Source: Deltaproteobacteria bacterium (GTDB taxonomy: Bacteria; Desulfobacterota; Syntrophia; Syntrophales; UBA2185). From it: DNA of 64,000 bases. Every line of letters starts with the position of its first letter. Positions within the stretch are counted from its first letter, which is position 1. The DNA is taken from the NCBI GenBank assembly GCA_026388545.1, contig JAPLJS010000071.1:1-64000 (forward strand), written 5' to 3'. The notes under the pieces are model-generated. The model ran no database searches, had not been told where the DNA came from, and saw only the letters and a list, made by a program, of their open reading frames with translations. Made by a program: the position numbers and the translations under genes. Shown here in pieces: positions 1 to 8,092 of the stretch.

Positions 1-62
1 TGGGCCATGGCAATGGCTTCACGTCTTTCTAATTCCTGAATTTTTGGAGGTTTTTCACTCAT
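1..62 (-). CDS. Acyl-CoA carboxylase carboxyltransferase subunit (N-terminus only)
   Basis: Only the first 20 codons are in the window; the gene runs off the left edge. The start ATG lies at 62 with a purine-rich GAGGAGAG ribosome site just upstream. The N-terminus (MSEKPPKIQELERREAIAMA) has the charged amphipathic start usual for carboxyltransferase subunits of propionyl-CoA carboxylase or methylmalonyl-CoA decarboxylase, ahead of their Gly-rich stretch. It sits 26 bp after methylmalonyl-CoA epimerase on the same strand, an arrangement common in propionate pathways. The assignment rests mostly on context because so little is visible. Confidence 0.5.
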   Translation of the reverse strand, partial: MSEKPPKIQELERREAIAMA

Positions 63-88
63 TACTTCTCTCCTCTTTTTTATAGTTG

Positions 89-493
89 TTATATTTTCTG
101 ACAGAGTTCCACTAAAACACCATTCGTATCCTTCGGATGGAGGAAGGCGATCTTTTTACCGCCCGCTCCCATACGGGGCACCTTGTCAATCAGACGAACC
201 CCTTTGGCCTCCAGCTCTTTCAACGCTGCTTCAATGTTGTCTACGACAAAAGCGACATGCTGGACACCCTCTCCCTTCTTTTCAATAAAGCCGGCGATAG
301 GACCATCCGGGGCGGTGGACTGTAAAAGCTCTATCTCCGTATCACCCACAGGCATAAAAGTCGTCGTTACCTTCTGTTCGGCAACGGTTTCACTGCCTTC
401 CACTTTCAACCCCAATGTATCCGAGAAAAACTTGAGGGCCGCGTCAATACTGTTTACTGCAACACCGATATGGTCTACTCTTATAATCTTCAT
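89..493 (-). CDS. mce: Methylmalonyl-CoA epimerase
   Basis: A 134-residue VOC-fold protein interconverting (R)- and (S)-methylmalonyl-CoA. It opens with KIIRVDHIGVAV, giving the metal-binding His of the first betaalphabetabetabeta module; the second module carries GVQHVAF with the second His, and the protein ends with NGVLVELCQ, which holds the conserved Glu. The length is normal. Two consecutive ATGs (496, 493) follow AGGAGG; the one at 493 has the better spacing. It lies between sucD and a probable carboxyltransferase gene, so the operon would link succinyl-CoA with methylmalonyl-CoA, in either propionate oxidation or formation. Confidence 0.93.
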   Translation of the reverse strand: MKIIRVDHIGVAVNSIDAALKFFSDTLGLKVEGSETVAEQKVTTTFMPVGDTEIELLQSTAPDGPIAGFIEKKGEGVQHVAFVVDNIEAALKELEAKGVRLIDKVPRMGAGGKKIAFLHPKDTNGVLVELCQKI

Positions 494-611
494 CATGACC
501 TCCTTATATCCTTAAGATTATACGTTATAGTTTTCCTGAAGGTCCAAAAATTTACTTCATATCCGCATATAACTTTGCATGCATGCCCGTTATCAAGCGA
601 TAACTACCGGC

Positions 612-1502
612 CTACTTTTTTCCCTTACTTTTTTTAGCAAGAATTTCCTGTATCCTTTTGCCGATTTCAGCCGGGTTCTTCTCGACGATGACACCCGCTG
701 CTTCCAGCGCCTTGAATTTTTCGTCTGCTGTGCCTTTTCCACCGGAGATGATGGCGCCGGCATGGCCCATTCTTCTCCCCGGAGGGGCGGTTCTCCCGGC
801 GATGAAAGATACGACCGGCTTGGTAAGATTGGATTTGATAAATTCAGCGGCCTCTTCCTCGGCGGTGCCACCGATCTCGCCGATCATGACGAGAGCGACT
901 GTATCCGGATCTTTCTCGTACAGTGCCAGCAGATCAACAAAACCTGAACCGGGAATGGGATCACCGCCAATACCGATAGATGTGGTCTGGCCTATCCCCA
1001 GATTCGTCAGCTGCCAGATCGCTTCATAGGTCAGGGTGCCACTTCTTGAGATCACGCCGACATTACCCTTCTTATGGATGAAGCTCGGCATAAACCCGAT
1101 CTTGCCTACACCGGGGGTCGTGATTCCCGGGCAGTTGCAACCGATCATCCGGGCTTTAGATGCCTTCAGTACCTGCTTGACCTTAATCATATCCGTTACG
1201 GGAATACCTTCCGTCATGCACACAACCAGACCGATCCCTGCTTCGATCGATTCAATAATCGCATCAGCAGAAAAAGCGGCGGGAGTGTACAAGGCGGCAA
1301 CATTGGCGCCCTGTTTTTCTACCGCATCGGCCACCCGGTTATAAACGGGAATTCCACTAACTTCCTGGCCGCCTTTCCCCGGGGTGACCCCGGCGACGAC
1401 TTTTGTTCCGAATTTCACCGATTCGAGGGTATGAAAGGTCCCTTCGGAACCGGTAATCCCCTGTACGACTACACGAGAGTTTTTATCTAAAAGTATTGCC
1501 AT
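612..1502 (-). CDS. sucD: Succinyl-CoA synthetase (succinate-CoA ligase) alpha subunit
   Basis: The alpha subunit binds CoA through an N-terminal Rossmann domain and carries the phospho-histidine that shuttles phosphate between succinyl-CoA and the nucleotide site of SucC. Visible features are [14 protein letters not shown] near the N-terminus, NCPGITTPG in the middle, and the active-site His in [15 protein letters not shown] near residue 245. The family length is about 290-300 aa. The ATG at 1502 follows GGGTGAG at suitable spacing, better than a TTG two codons upstream. It is 38 bp downstream of sucC in the same operon. Confidence 0.95.
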   Translation of the reverse strand: MAILLDKNSRVVVQGITGSEGTFHTLESVKFGTKVVAGVTPGKGGQEVSGIPVYNRVADAVEKQGANVAALYTPAAFSADAIIESIEAGIGLVVCMTEGIPVTDMIKVKQVLKASKARMIGCNCPGITTPGVGKIGFMPSFIHKKGNVGVISRSGTLTYEAIWQLTNLGIGQTTSIGIGGDPIPGSGFVDLLALYEKDPDTVALVMIGEIGGTAEEEAAEFIKSNLTKPVVSFIAGRTAPPGRRMGHAGAIISGGKGTADEKFKALEAAGVIVEKNPAEIGKRIQEILAKKSKGKK

Positions 1503-1540
1503 GTTCAACTCACCCTTTCTTTATAATTTATATTCAATAG

Positions 1541-2707
1541 TTATTTAATTAATGCAACAACCTTTTCAGCCGCTTCATAGAGACCGTCGGCCACGGTGAA
1601 TTTCAAACCAGATTCCTTAAGGATTTTCTTGCCTTCTTCAACATTGGTTCCCTGGAGTCTGATCACCATGGGCAGTTTCATATCGATGTTCTTGGCTGCC
1701 TGGACAATGCCGTTCGCCACGCGGTCACACCGGAGAATACCACCGAAGATATTGACCAAAATGGCTTTAACATTAGGATCAGAGGTGAGAATCTTAAAGG
1801 CTTTCTCAATCTGATCAGGATTGGCTCCTCCACCGACATCGAGGAAGTTGGCCGGTTCGCCGCCCGCCATTTTGATGAGATCCATCGTCGTCATGGCAAG
1901 GCCTGCACCGTTAACCATACACGCTATATTGCCATCAAGCTTGATATAATTTACGCCTGCATTTTTAGCAATAACTTCCAGGGGATCTTCTTCATTTTCG
2001 TCTCTCAGCGCCTTGATGTCCGGATTGCGGAACAGTCCGTCATCATCAAAGTTTATTTTGGCATCGACGGCAATAAGATTCCCCTCTGTCGTGAGCACCA
2101 GGGGGTTGATCTCTACGAGAGAAGCATCCTTATCTATAAAGAGCTGATACAATCCCTTTGCGATATTCGCGAATTGAGCGCTCAGCGCCTTATCACCCAA
2201 TCCCAATCCATAGGCCAGTTTTCTTGCTTCAAATGGGCTGAATCCAACTGCGGGGGGAACGGCGCATTTGATGATTTTTTCAGGAGTGTTTTTAGCTACC
2301 TCCTCAATATCCATACCGCCGGCTTCCGAAGCCATGAAAACGACACATTCCTTATCACGCGCACGATCCACTACCATGCCAAGATAAAGCTCTTTATTGA
2401 TATTCGATGTTTCTTCAACCAGGACTTTCTGCACCTTTATCCCTTCCGGGCCGGTCTGGTGAGTAATCAGCTGCATACCGAGGATTGCCTTTGCATTGTT
2501 ATAGGCTTCATCAGGAGTTTTCGCTATTTTCACTCCACCGCCCTTTCCTCTTCCGCCGGCATGAATCTGTGCCTTTACAATAGACACCTTGTTCAGGGAT
2601 TTGGCAATTTCTCGAGCCTTCTCAGGTGTGTCAGCGACATCACCATTGGGTACGGGTACATTGTATGCCCGCAAGAGACTTTTAGCCTGATATTCGTGAA
2701 TCTTCAT
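1541..2707 (-). CDS. sucC: Succinyl-CoA synthetase beta subunit
   Basis: A 388-residue ATP-grasp protein giving nucleotide specificity and the succinate site. It starts MKIHEYQAKSLL, typical of SucC, with GGRGKGGG in the ATP-grasp domain, EINPLVLTTEGNLIAVDAK at the metal site, and the C-terminal ligase domain motifs DVGGGANPDQIEKAF and VNIFGGILRCDRVA. The start is supported by GGAGG 7 nt upstream. It is the first gene of the minus-strand sucC-sucD-mce operon, making or hydrolysing succinyl-CoA in the TCA/methylmalonyl-CoA route. Confidence 0.96.
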   Translation of the reverse strand: MKIHEYQAKSLLRAYNVPVPNGDVADTPEKAREIAKSLNKVSIVKAQIHAGGRGKGGGVKIAKTPDEAYNNAKAILGMQLITHQTGPEGIKVQKVLVEETSNINKELYLGMVVDRARDKECVVFMASEAGGMDIEEVAKNTPEKIIKCAVPPAVGFSPFEARKLAYGLGLGDKALSAQFANIAKGLYQLFIDKDASLVEINPLVLTTEGNLIAVDAKINFDDDGLFRNPDIKALRDENEEDPLEVIAKNAGVNYIKLDGNIACMVNGAGLAMTTMDLIKMAGGEPANFLDVGGGANPDQIEKAFKILTSDPNVKAILVNIFGGILRCDRVANGIVQAAKNIDMKLPMVIRLQGTNVEEGKKILKESGLKFTVADGLYEAAEKVVALIK

Positions 2708-2948
2708 TATGAACCTCCATTCCTTTTAGTTTATAATAATTAACTTCTTGAAATTTCTAAATAATAATACTTGATGAGCGGCCTGAAACCATAGAGAAAC
2801 AAAATCCCTGCACGGGTACTCTAAACACCTGCACGAGACTTACATTCTCTTGGGAAACATCTGACCACTACGAAAATTTCTACTGCCTTTCTTCTTAAGT
2901 TTATGAAGAGTTTGATGAAAGTTTTGCGGACTACTTGAACAGTCGCGG

Positions 2949-2977
2949 TACATATCACCCAAAAATGTTTCTGTCAA
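2949..2977 (-). promoter_or_regulatory. Sigma-70-type promoter for sucCD-mce
   Basis: On the minus strand TTGACA (2977-2972) and TATGTA (2954-2949) are separated by exactly 17 bp. The -35 is a perfect consensus and the -10 keeps the key T-A-T of its first half. It points towards sucC. Confidence 0.5.
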
Positions 2978-3196
2978 CTTTTTTCTGTATCCTTTCTGTA
3001 AATTTTCCCAGTAACCTTAATAATGGAGAATTTGTGATGGTTCGGATGCGATTAAATAATTGGTGTCCACTATCTATCTAAAGGAATAGAGGAGAAACTC
3101 CGGAAGGGGTATGTGGTGTTAAAACTTTTGAGGAATAAAAATCGATATCTAAAATATAAAGGACGTGCACCGTGGTTCAAGTGGTCGTATACAAAT

Positions 3197-3240
3197 GAGA
3201 CCTTTAAGTAATGGTTGATAATCAACTACTTAAAGGTCTC
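3197..3240. repeat. Long hairpin/cruciform
   Basis: GAGACCTTTAAGTA (3197-3210) is exactly complementary to TACTTAAAGGTCTC (3227-3240). Inside, GTTGAT and ATCAAC pair around a single A, with a 3-nt bulge (ATG) on one side, so nearly the whole 44 nt folds. It lies 37 bp beyond the stop of the monooxygenase-fold gene and could be its terminator, although no T-run follows. Confidence 0.6.
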
Positions 3241-3276
3241 AAAGGAAGCAAATGAGATTTCCCTTACATTCCACCG

Positions 3277-3567
3277 TTACGGACGGTATTCATAAACTTC
3301 GTATTCCGTTTTTGCGCCCAGCAACGTGTCAATCTGATCCTGAATCGTAGCCCTCTCTTTACTTCCGAGCCAGGCTTTCCAGGCATTATCGCTTTCCCAT
3401 GTACTGATAACCAGATACTCATCCGGCCTCACTGCACTCTTTAACGACTCCCCTGATACATAACCGGGTTGTTTTAAACAAAGTGCCCTGAGCTGCATGA
3501 TTAGATCTTTTAATTTTACTCCTTTGTCCGCGGATACTTTTCTCTTGATCATAATCTTAACAGTCAT
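3277..3567 (-). CDS. Antibiotic biosynthesis monooxygenase (ABM) domain protein
   Basis: A 96-residue single-domain protein of the dimeric alpha+beta barrel ABM/YgiN type. The pattern includes an N-terminal beta strand (TVKIMIKRKV), a central helix (LKDLIMQLRALCLKQPGYVSGESL), YLVISTWESDNAWKAWLGSKER, where the Trp-containing segment is characteristic, and a final beta strand YEVYEYRP. The ATG at 3567 follows AGGAGGTGAG, so I prefer it over a start three codons upstream. Such proteins range from quinol monooxygenases to heme-degrading or purely structural forms; the substrate cannot be told. Confidence 0.8.
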   Translation of the reverse strand: MTVKIMIKRKVSADKGVKLKDLIMQLRALCLKQPGYVSGESLKSAVRPDEYLVISTWESDNAWKAWLGSKERATIQDQIDTLLGAKTEYEVYEYRP

Positions 3568-3712
3568 TTGTCTCACCTCCTAAGTTATTTCCTGGGATGT
3601 CCATATGAAGTTTATGACTATTACCTCGGCCGCCCTTTTTATCTATTTTATAACGATATTCTGCCCTACTGTCAAGTTTTTATATACTCTTTCCTCATAA
3701 AAAAGCTCGGCT

Positions 3713-3907
3713 TCAGAAGGAGAGACCGTTGATCCTAATATTATCGCGAATTTCCTCAATGATGAAAGAATTGCGGTAAGTCCGGGGGGCTTGTGCGCAT
3801 TCCCGCTTACTCAAAGCCTCAATGCCGGAGGGATTGTCCGGGATAAGCTGCTCCCTGTATAAATCGCTAAGGAAATCGATATATCTTATAGACTCATTGA
3901 TTTCCAT
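3713..3907 (-). CDS. Doubtful small ORF, unknown
   Basis: A 64-codon frame starting MEINESIRYIDFLSDLY. No ribosome site precedes the ATG at 3907 and no family is recognised. The composition is plausible for a small helical protein, but it may be the decayed 3' end of a lost gene. Confidence 0.2.
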   Translation of the reverse strand: MEINESIRYIDFLSDLYREQLIPDNPSGIEALSKRECAQAPRTYRNSFIIEEIRDNIRINGLSF

Positions 3908-3943
3908 TATTTCAAAGAAAATCAATTAATTGTCAAATATTTC

Positions 3944-3973
3944 TTGACACAAAACGTACTTTTTGCTTACAGT
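3944..3973 (+). promoter_or_regulatory. Candidate promoter for the fumarase gene
   Basis: TTGACA (3944-3949) and TACAGT (3968-3973) are separated by 18 bp, about 160 bp before the fumarase ATG. The -35 is perfect and the -10 is weak. Confidence 0.4.
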
Positions 3974-4131
3974 CCCCCCACATAAAACCGGAACAGGGAA
4001 AGATTCCACATGACAGGCGCGCCAGGGCCGGTACGCGAGGAATACAGAACAGAACACTAAGTGTTACGGCTTACAGCGCAACGCCGCAGATGGACTTTTA
4101 CCGAAGCCGGCAATGAAAGGAGAATAATATT

Positions 4132-5751
4132 ATGGCTACACCGGAATTCAAGTATCAGGATCCGTTTCCACTCGGACCCGACAGCACCAAGTACCGCCTC
4201 CTCGGCAAGGACGGCGTATCGGTCGCTACTTTCGAAGGGAAGGAAGTTTTGAAGATCGACCCATCAGCACTAACCTTCATCGCCAACCAGGCGATGCGCG
4301 ATGTTTCGTTCCTCTTGCGCCCCGAACATAATGAGATGGTCGCCAAGATCCTCACCGACCCGGAGGCCTCCATGAACGAAAAAGGGGTTGCCATCGCCAT
4401 GCTGCGCAACGCGGAAGTTGCCGCCAAATTCGTGCTTCCCCTCTGCCAGGACACCGGCACCGCTACCATCGTAGGCAAAAAGGGGCAGCAGGTATGGACA
4501 GGCGCGAAGGATGAAGAGTACCTCTCCAAGGGGGTCTACAAAACCTACACCGAAGAGAACCTCCGCTATTCTCAGACCGTGGCGCTGGACATGTACAAGG
4601 AGACCAACACCGGTACCAACATGCCGGCCCAGATCGACCTCTACGCCACCGAGGGAATGGAGTACAAGTTCCTCTTCGTCGCCAAGGGGGGCGGCTCCGC
4701 CAATAAGAGCTATCTCTACCAGGAGACCAAGGCGCTCCTGAACCCAACCAGTCTCTTCAACTTCCTCGTCGACAAGATGAAGTCTCTGGGCACCGCCGCC
4801 TGCCCGCCGTACCACATAGCCTTTGTGATTGGCGGCACCAGCGCTGAGGGATGCCTGAAGACCGTAAAGCTCGCCTCGGCCAAGTACCTCGACACCCTCC
4901 CCACCAAAGGGAACGAGCAAGGCCAGGCCTTCCGTGACGTGGAACTTGAGAAGAAACTTATCGAAGCAGCGCAAAAGCTCGGAATCGGCGCCCAGTTCGG
5001 CGGCAAGTACCTCGCCCACGATGTGCGCGTGGTTCGTCTGCCGCGCCATGGCGCCTCCTGCCCGGTCGGGATGGGGGTTTCCTGCTCCGCCGACCGCAAC
5101 ATCAAGGCAAAGATCAACAAGGACGGCATCTGGATCGAGGAAATGGACACCAACCCAGGCCGTCTCATCCCCGATGCATACCGCCGCAAGCATGATCAGG
5201 GCGTGAAGATCGATCTCAACAAGCCGATGAAGGAGATCCTGGCTGAATTGACAAAGTACCCTGTCTCTACAATGCTCATGCTCACCGGCACGATCGTCGT
5301 CGGCCGGGACATTGCCCACGCCAAGTTCAAGGAGATCATCGACGCAGGTAAACCTGTCCCCGAATATCTTCTCAAACACCCGATCTACTATGCCGGCCCG
5401 GCCAAGCAGCCGAAGGATAAGCCCTCCGGATCTTTCGGCCCGACCACTGCCGGCCGAATGGATTCATACGTCGATCTGCTCCAGTCCAAGGGCGCTGCAC
5501 TCGTCATGATCGCTAAAGGAAACCGGAGCCAGCAGGTGACGGACGCGTGCAAGAAGCACGGCGGCTTCTACCTCGGTTCCATCGGCGGCCCGGCCGCACT
5601 TCTGGCTGAGGAAAACATCAAGAAGGTCGAATGTATTGACTTTCCCGAACTCGGTATGGAGGCGGTCTGGAAGATTGAGGTCGTTGACTTCCCGGCGTTT
5701 ATCCTGGTGGATGACAAGGGAAATGACTTTTATAAGCAGTTAGGTTGCTAA
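4132..5751 (+). CDS. fumA: Fumarate hydratase class I (Fe-S), single chain
   Basis: A 539-residue oxygen-sensitive [4Fe-4S] fumarase that interconverts fumarate and malate. The N-terminal catalytic domain supplies cysteines in [29 protein letters not shown] and [12 protein letters not shown]; the C-terminal domain contains [11 protein letters not shown] and [19 protein letters not shown]. The start follows AAAGGAGAATAATATT. The sequence is visibly GC-rich (a 60-bp sample at 4621-4680 is 35/60 G+C) with strong C/G third positions, unlike flanking AT-rich genes, suggesting transfer, perhaps from a Geobacter-like donor. It is monocistronic with its own promoter and terminator. The function fits the methylmalonyl-CoA/succinate pathway encoded alongside. 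Confidence 0.94.
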   Translation: MATPEFKYQDPFPLGPDSTKYRLLGKDGVSVATFEGKEVLKIDPSALTFIANQAMRDVSFLLRPEHNEMVAKILTDPEASMNEKGVAIAMLRNAEVAAKFVLPLCQDTGTATIVGKKGQQVWTGAKDEEYLSKGVYKTYTEENLRYSQTVALDMYKETNTGTNMPAQIDLYATEGMEYKFLFVAKGGGSANKSYLYQETKALLNPTSLFNFLVDKMKSLGTAACPPYHIAFVIGGTSAEGCLKTVKLASAKYLDTLPTKGNEQGQAFRDVELEKKLIEAAQKLGIGAQFGGKYLAHDVRVVRLPRHGASCPVGMGVSCSADRNIKAKINKDGIWIEEMDTNPGRLIPDAYRRKHDQGVKIDLNKPMKEILAELTKYPVSTMLMLTGTIVVGRDIAHAKFKEIIDAGKPVPEYLLKHPIYYAGPAKQPKDKPSGSFGPTTAGRMDSYVDLLQSKGAALVMIAKGNRSQQVTDACKKHGGFYLGSIGGPAALLAEENIKKVECIDFPELGMEAVWKIEVVDFPAFILVDDKGNDFYKQLGC

Positions 5752-5764
5752 TATCAAAAACGAA

Positions 5765-5800
5765 TCCCCCGGTTGCAGAAGCTGCCGGGGGATTTTTTTT
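5765..5800 (+). terminator. Intrinsic terminator after the fumarase gene
   Basis: CCCCCGG and CCGGGGG form a GC stem extended by GCAG/CTGC around a short loop, followed by a run of eight T. It begins 14 bp after the stop codon. Confidence 0.85.
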
Positions 5801-5926
5801 GATTTTGAACATGATGACTGTGGGACACATTTATTAGTACAGCCATTCTCCGAATTCTACATTTGTCAATCTAAATCCAACGTAAATAACAACGTCCCGG
5901 TTCTGTGTGTTTAAGAAGGAAATTCG

Positions 5927-6208
5927 TCAGTAAAGTCCCCGGATGATTCGCTCAGCGTCCTTTTTGCTCAATATCCTGAGGATGATGACGTTATTACTCT
6001 CGATCATGTAAAAAATCCTATACTTGTCCACCCGTAACCGATAATAATCAGAATGCGTCGCTCTGATCTTTCTGATTAGTTTTCCCCGGGGGAATGGATT
6101 TTCACCGAGCACCTTTATGGATTTAATGATTCGGCTACAGAGGACATCGTTCAGCTTATCGAGGTCTTTCGATGCTTTTGTTGAGAGGATTATCTCGAAT
6201 CTATCCAC
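5927..6208 (-). CDS. RelE/ParE-family toxin
   Basis: A 93-residue RelE-fold protein, probably a ribosome-dependent mRNA interferase. Evidence: EIILSTKASKDLDKLN at the N-terminus, GKLIRKIRATHSDYYRLRVDKYRIFYMI with the basic core of the fold, and IILRILSKKDAERI near the end. It starts with GTG and overlaps the upstream antitoxin gene by 8 bp, the standard coupled arrangement. The residues Y-R-L-R-V-D-K-Y-R-I-F-Y match the RelE catalytic face. Confidence 0.9.
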   Translation of the reverse strand: MDRFEIILSTKASKDLDKLNDVLCSRIIKSIKVLGENPFPRGKLIRKIRATHSDYYRLRVDKYRIFYMIESNNVIILRILSKKDAERIIRGLY

Positions 6209-6464
6209 TCTCCTTTTGCCTCTTTGACAGATATTCCTCCATCGTTATACCGCCCCTGGCGCGATATTCTTCCCTTGCTTCAGCAAGAATATCAATTAGG
6301 TCGGGAGTACGTTCAAGGAGGTAGTCTTCGAAATCGTCTTCCGAAACTGCGGTAAGAACAGCCCTTGGCTTGCCTCTGGATGTAATTATCACCGCTTCCT
6401 TTTCAGCCTGTCTGAGGATTTCAGATGTCTTATTTTTGAGTTCCCTGACATTTGCAAATTTCAT
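6201..6464 (-). CDS. Phd/YefM-family antitoxin
   Basis: An 87-residue antitoxin starting MKFANVRELKNKTSEILRQAE, followed by VIITSRGKPRAVLTAV, the classic Phd/YefM DNA-binding N-terminal domain. The acidic C-terminus (LAEAREEYRARGGITMEEYL) would wrap the toxin. GAGGTGATAAA precedes the ATG. It is the first gene of the pair. Direct repeats CAAAGTAGC and CAAAGGTAGC on the minus strand (about 6478-6503) lie just upstream and could be the autoregulatory operator. Confidence 0.9.
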   Translation of the reverse strand: MKFANVRELKNKTSEILRQAEKEAVIITSRGKPRAVLTAVSEDDFEDYLLERTPDLIDILAEAREEYRARGGITMEEYLSKRQKESG

Positions 6465-6868
6465 TTTATCACCTCTATGTAGCTACCTTTGAGGCTACTT
6501 TGACATAATCCTCTTACACTGTCAAACAAATTATTTGATTTTTCAATTATATGATTTCCGAAATCATCATTGAGATATCAAATTGTAACTATGCTGGAAT
6601 TCCTCACGAAGCGTGTGGGGAATTCCGGCCGGTGGATTTATGAGTTAGGTGACTTATTTTTTTTTCTGCAAGCAATCGTATCTTGGGAAAGCGTATTTTT
6701 GTGGCCAAAATGGGCAGTTTAAGGCTAAATATGGGTCGTTTTTTAATCATATTCTTTATGATACCTACTACTTATCTTTGTCCGACCCCCATTGAGTCCC
6801 ATTGACTGTCCTTTAACAAAGAGTTGACCTGCTACGACGGGTCGAACGATTCGTTATTAAATATTCGA
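6465..6868. other. Gene-free AT-rich region with palindromes
   Basis: No gene is seen in these 404 bp. ATGATTTC-C-GAAATCAT (6551-6567) is a perfect 17-bp palindrome. GGAATTCCTCACG (6596-6608) pairs with CGTGTGGGGAATTCC (6612-6626) through a 2-nt bulge, a REP-like hairpin. The remainder is low-complexity AT-rich sequence between the toxin-antitoxin pair and the 3' end of the cyclase-like gene. Confidence 0.5.
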
Positions 6869-7612
6869 TCATTGTCCAATTTCAGGGGTTACCATACTCT
6901 GAGCTATATATTCTTTATTAACTGTATTAAGATAAAATTCGGTATTATCTATATATTTTCGAAGGTGACCTGATGTTTTAAACCTTAATTTATCAAATGA
7001 TGCAAATAGTTTATCAGTCATTTTTTGATTTTCAGGCACGGCCGGAAATATAAACATTGGAGAAATTGTTAAATGCAAGGCATTGCCATTCTTAAAATGG
7101 CATAAATATTTCATAACAAACGATACTGGTCTGTCCTTTTTTTTCTCTATTTCCTGTTCAATTGTTGCATGCGCGACAATTCCATAAAAATATAATTCTT
7201 CTTGCAAGAGATATGCATCAATTAAAGGCCGACCAAAAAAAATTGAATTAACAGTATCTATTGTCATCGTCCCGAATGCTATGGCTCCCTTATGTGGAAT
7301 GGCATTGCTAAGTAACTCATTGGTCAATGCAGAAACTGTACTGATTATTGAATCCAGTGAATCATAGCTATCATCTTTCGAATAAATAATGATGCTATCA
7401 GAATAGGTAGTAGTTTTTATAAGATTTATGGGGTTTTTAGCCCAATTTATTCCGGTGGTAAGTTTTATTCCTTTGTCAATTTTTTTCATCATTTCATATA
7501 TTTCATTATGGGAAAATCTTGCTACCATGTCTTTAAACCCCATAATGTCAAAATAAGCAACGTATCGATTAGCTGTTATTTCCCAGCTGTTCTCATCAGA
7601 AGTCTTTTCCAT
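6869..7612 (-). CDS. Divergent class III nucleotidyl cyclase-like protein
   Basis: A 247-residue soluble protein with the layout of a class III adenylyl/guanylyl cyclase domain: VAYFDIMGFKDMV (Asp22, like the first metal Asp of FxDIxGFT), TTYSDSIII (Asp72, like the second metal Asp), HKGAIAFG (108-114, like the R-x-G-I-x-x-G strand) and FFGRPLIDAYLLQE (126-138, at the position of G-D-x-V-N-x-A-x-R-L-E). The Asn and Arg that stabilise the transition state are not conserved there (Asp132; Leu/Gln). GAGGTGAAGAA precedes the ATG. The gene is AT-rich and lies between a toxin-antitoxin pair and selC. It could be a defence or signalling nucleotide synthase, or a degenerate sensor; no effector gene is obvious beside it. 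Confidence 0.6.
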   Translation of the reverse strand: MEKTSDENSWEITANRYVAYFDIMGFKDMVARFSHNEIYEMMKKIDKGIKLTTGINWAKNPINLIKTTTYSDSIIIYSKDDSYDSLDSIISTVSALTNELLSNAIPHKGAIAFGTMTIDTVNSIFFGRPLIDAYLLQEELYFYGIVAHATIEQEIEKKKDRPVSFVMKYLCHFKNGNALHLTISPMFIFPAVPENQKMTDKLFASFDKLRFKTSGHLRKYIDNTEFYLNTVNKEYIAQSMVTPEIGQ

Positions 7613-7988
7613 TTCTTCACCTCATGAAGTTTCAAGTTTCTGGAATTCCGGTGACATCATACATATTTCTCTGTGAGTTAAGGAAGCCGTCCACAGAATT
7701 TTCCTTTATCACGCAGACCAAGCCCCTCACAAAAAAAGATCCAAAGTTCTGTCCTTCATATCATAATCTTCAAAAAAGTAACATTAATGATAACGGATTG
7801 AAAGCATGTATCTTTATCAAAGTTGACGGTTTGTGGATAACAAGGAAGAAAGAGATAACCTGTTTTGACTTTTCTAACAGTTCAAAATATTAAATTTTTA
7901 AAATATTATATCAGATGTACCAACCCATTTATCGGATCGGCATCGGATCGGTCTTGAAACTATAAGTTATTGAACTAATGAGATAAAT
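7613..7988. other. AT-rich intergenic region between the cyclase-like gene and selC
   Basis: The region holds the ribosome site of the minus-strand cyclase-like gene at its left end. A plus-strand open frame (7624-7893) lacks a ribosome site and shows no family features, so I do not call it. No terminator was recognised downstream of selC. Confidence 0.4.
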
Positions 7989-8086
7989 TGGCGGAAGTGC
8001 ATGGGAATCGAACCCACCCGAGACGGTTTTAGCGCCCCGCACTGGATTTGAAGTCCAGGAGGCCCACCAGTGACCTTGGCACTTCC
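7989..8086 (-). tRNA. selC: tRNA-Sec (anticodon TCA)
   Basis: On the minus strand the 98-nt sequence begins GGAAGTGC and ends GCACTTCC-G-CCA with encoded CCA, giving the 8-bp acceptor stem typical of tRNA-Sec. The anticodon arm CTGGACTTCAAATCCAG contains TCA, a long variable arm follows (GCGGGGCGC...), and the T-arm has GGTTCGATTCC. It starts 6 bp after moeA on the same strand, so the two are probably co-transcribed. Its presence means the organism decodes UGA as selenocysteine, although I found no clear selenoprotein in the window. Confidence 0.97.
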
Positions 8087-8092
8087 GCGTAT

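Larger units (their letters stand above)
2708..3276. other. Intergenic region upstream of sucC
   Basis: This 569-bp AT-rich stretch has no convincing gene. It holds a minus-strand promoter (2949-2977) suited to sucCD-mce, leaving a leader of about 240 nt, and a large inverted repeat (3197-3240) just beyond the 3' end of the neighbouring small gene. I saw no known riboswitch in the leader. Confidence 0.6.

Noticed and set aside
4270-5379. Long minus-strand frame inside the fumarase gene
   Set aside because: It is a mirror of high-GC codons in a well-supported fumarase gene; composition is Gly/Val/Glu-biased as expected for an antisense shadow.
6661-6720. GTGGCCAAAAT and AAGCAAT near 6670-6711 as a fourth promoter module
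   Set aside because: The two motifs are in reverse order and no TTGACN-17-TATACN lies between them.
7624-7893. Plus-strand 89-codon frame starting MKFQVSGIPV
   Set aside because: No ribosome site; the purine-rich sequence nearby belongs to the opposite-strand gene; no family features.
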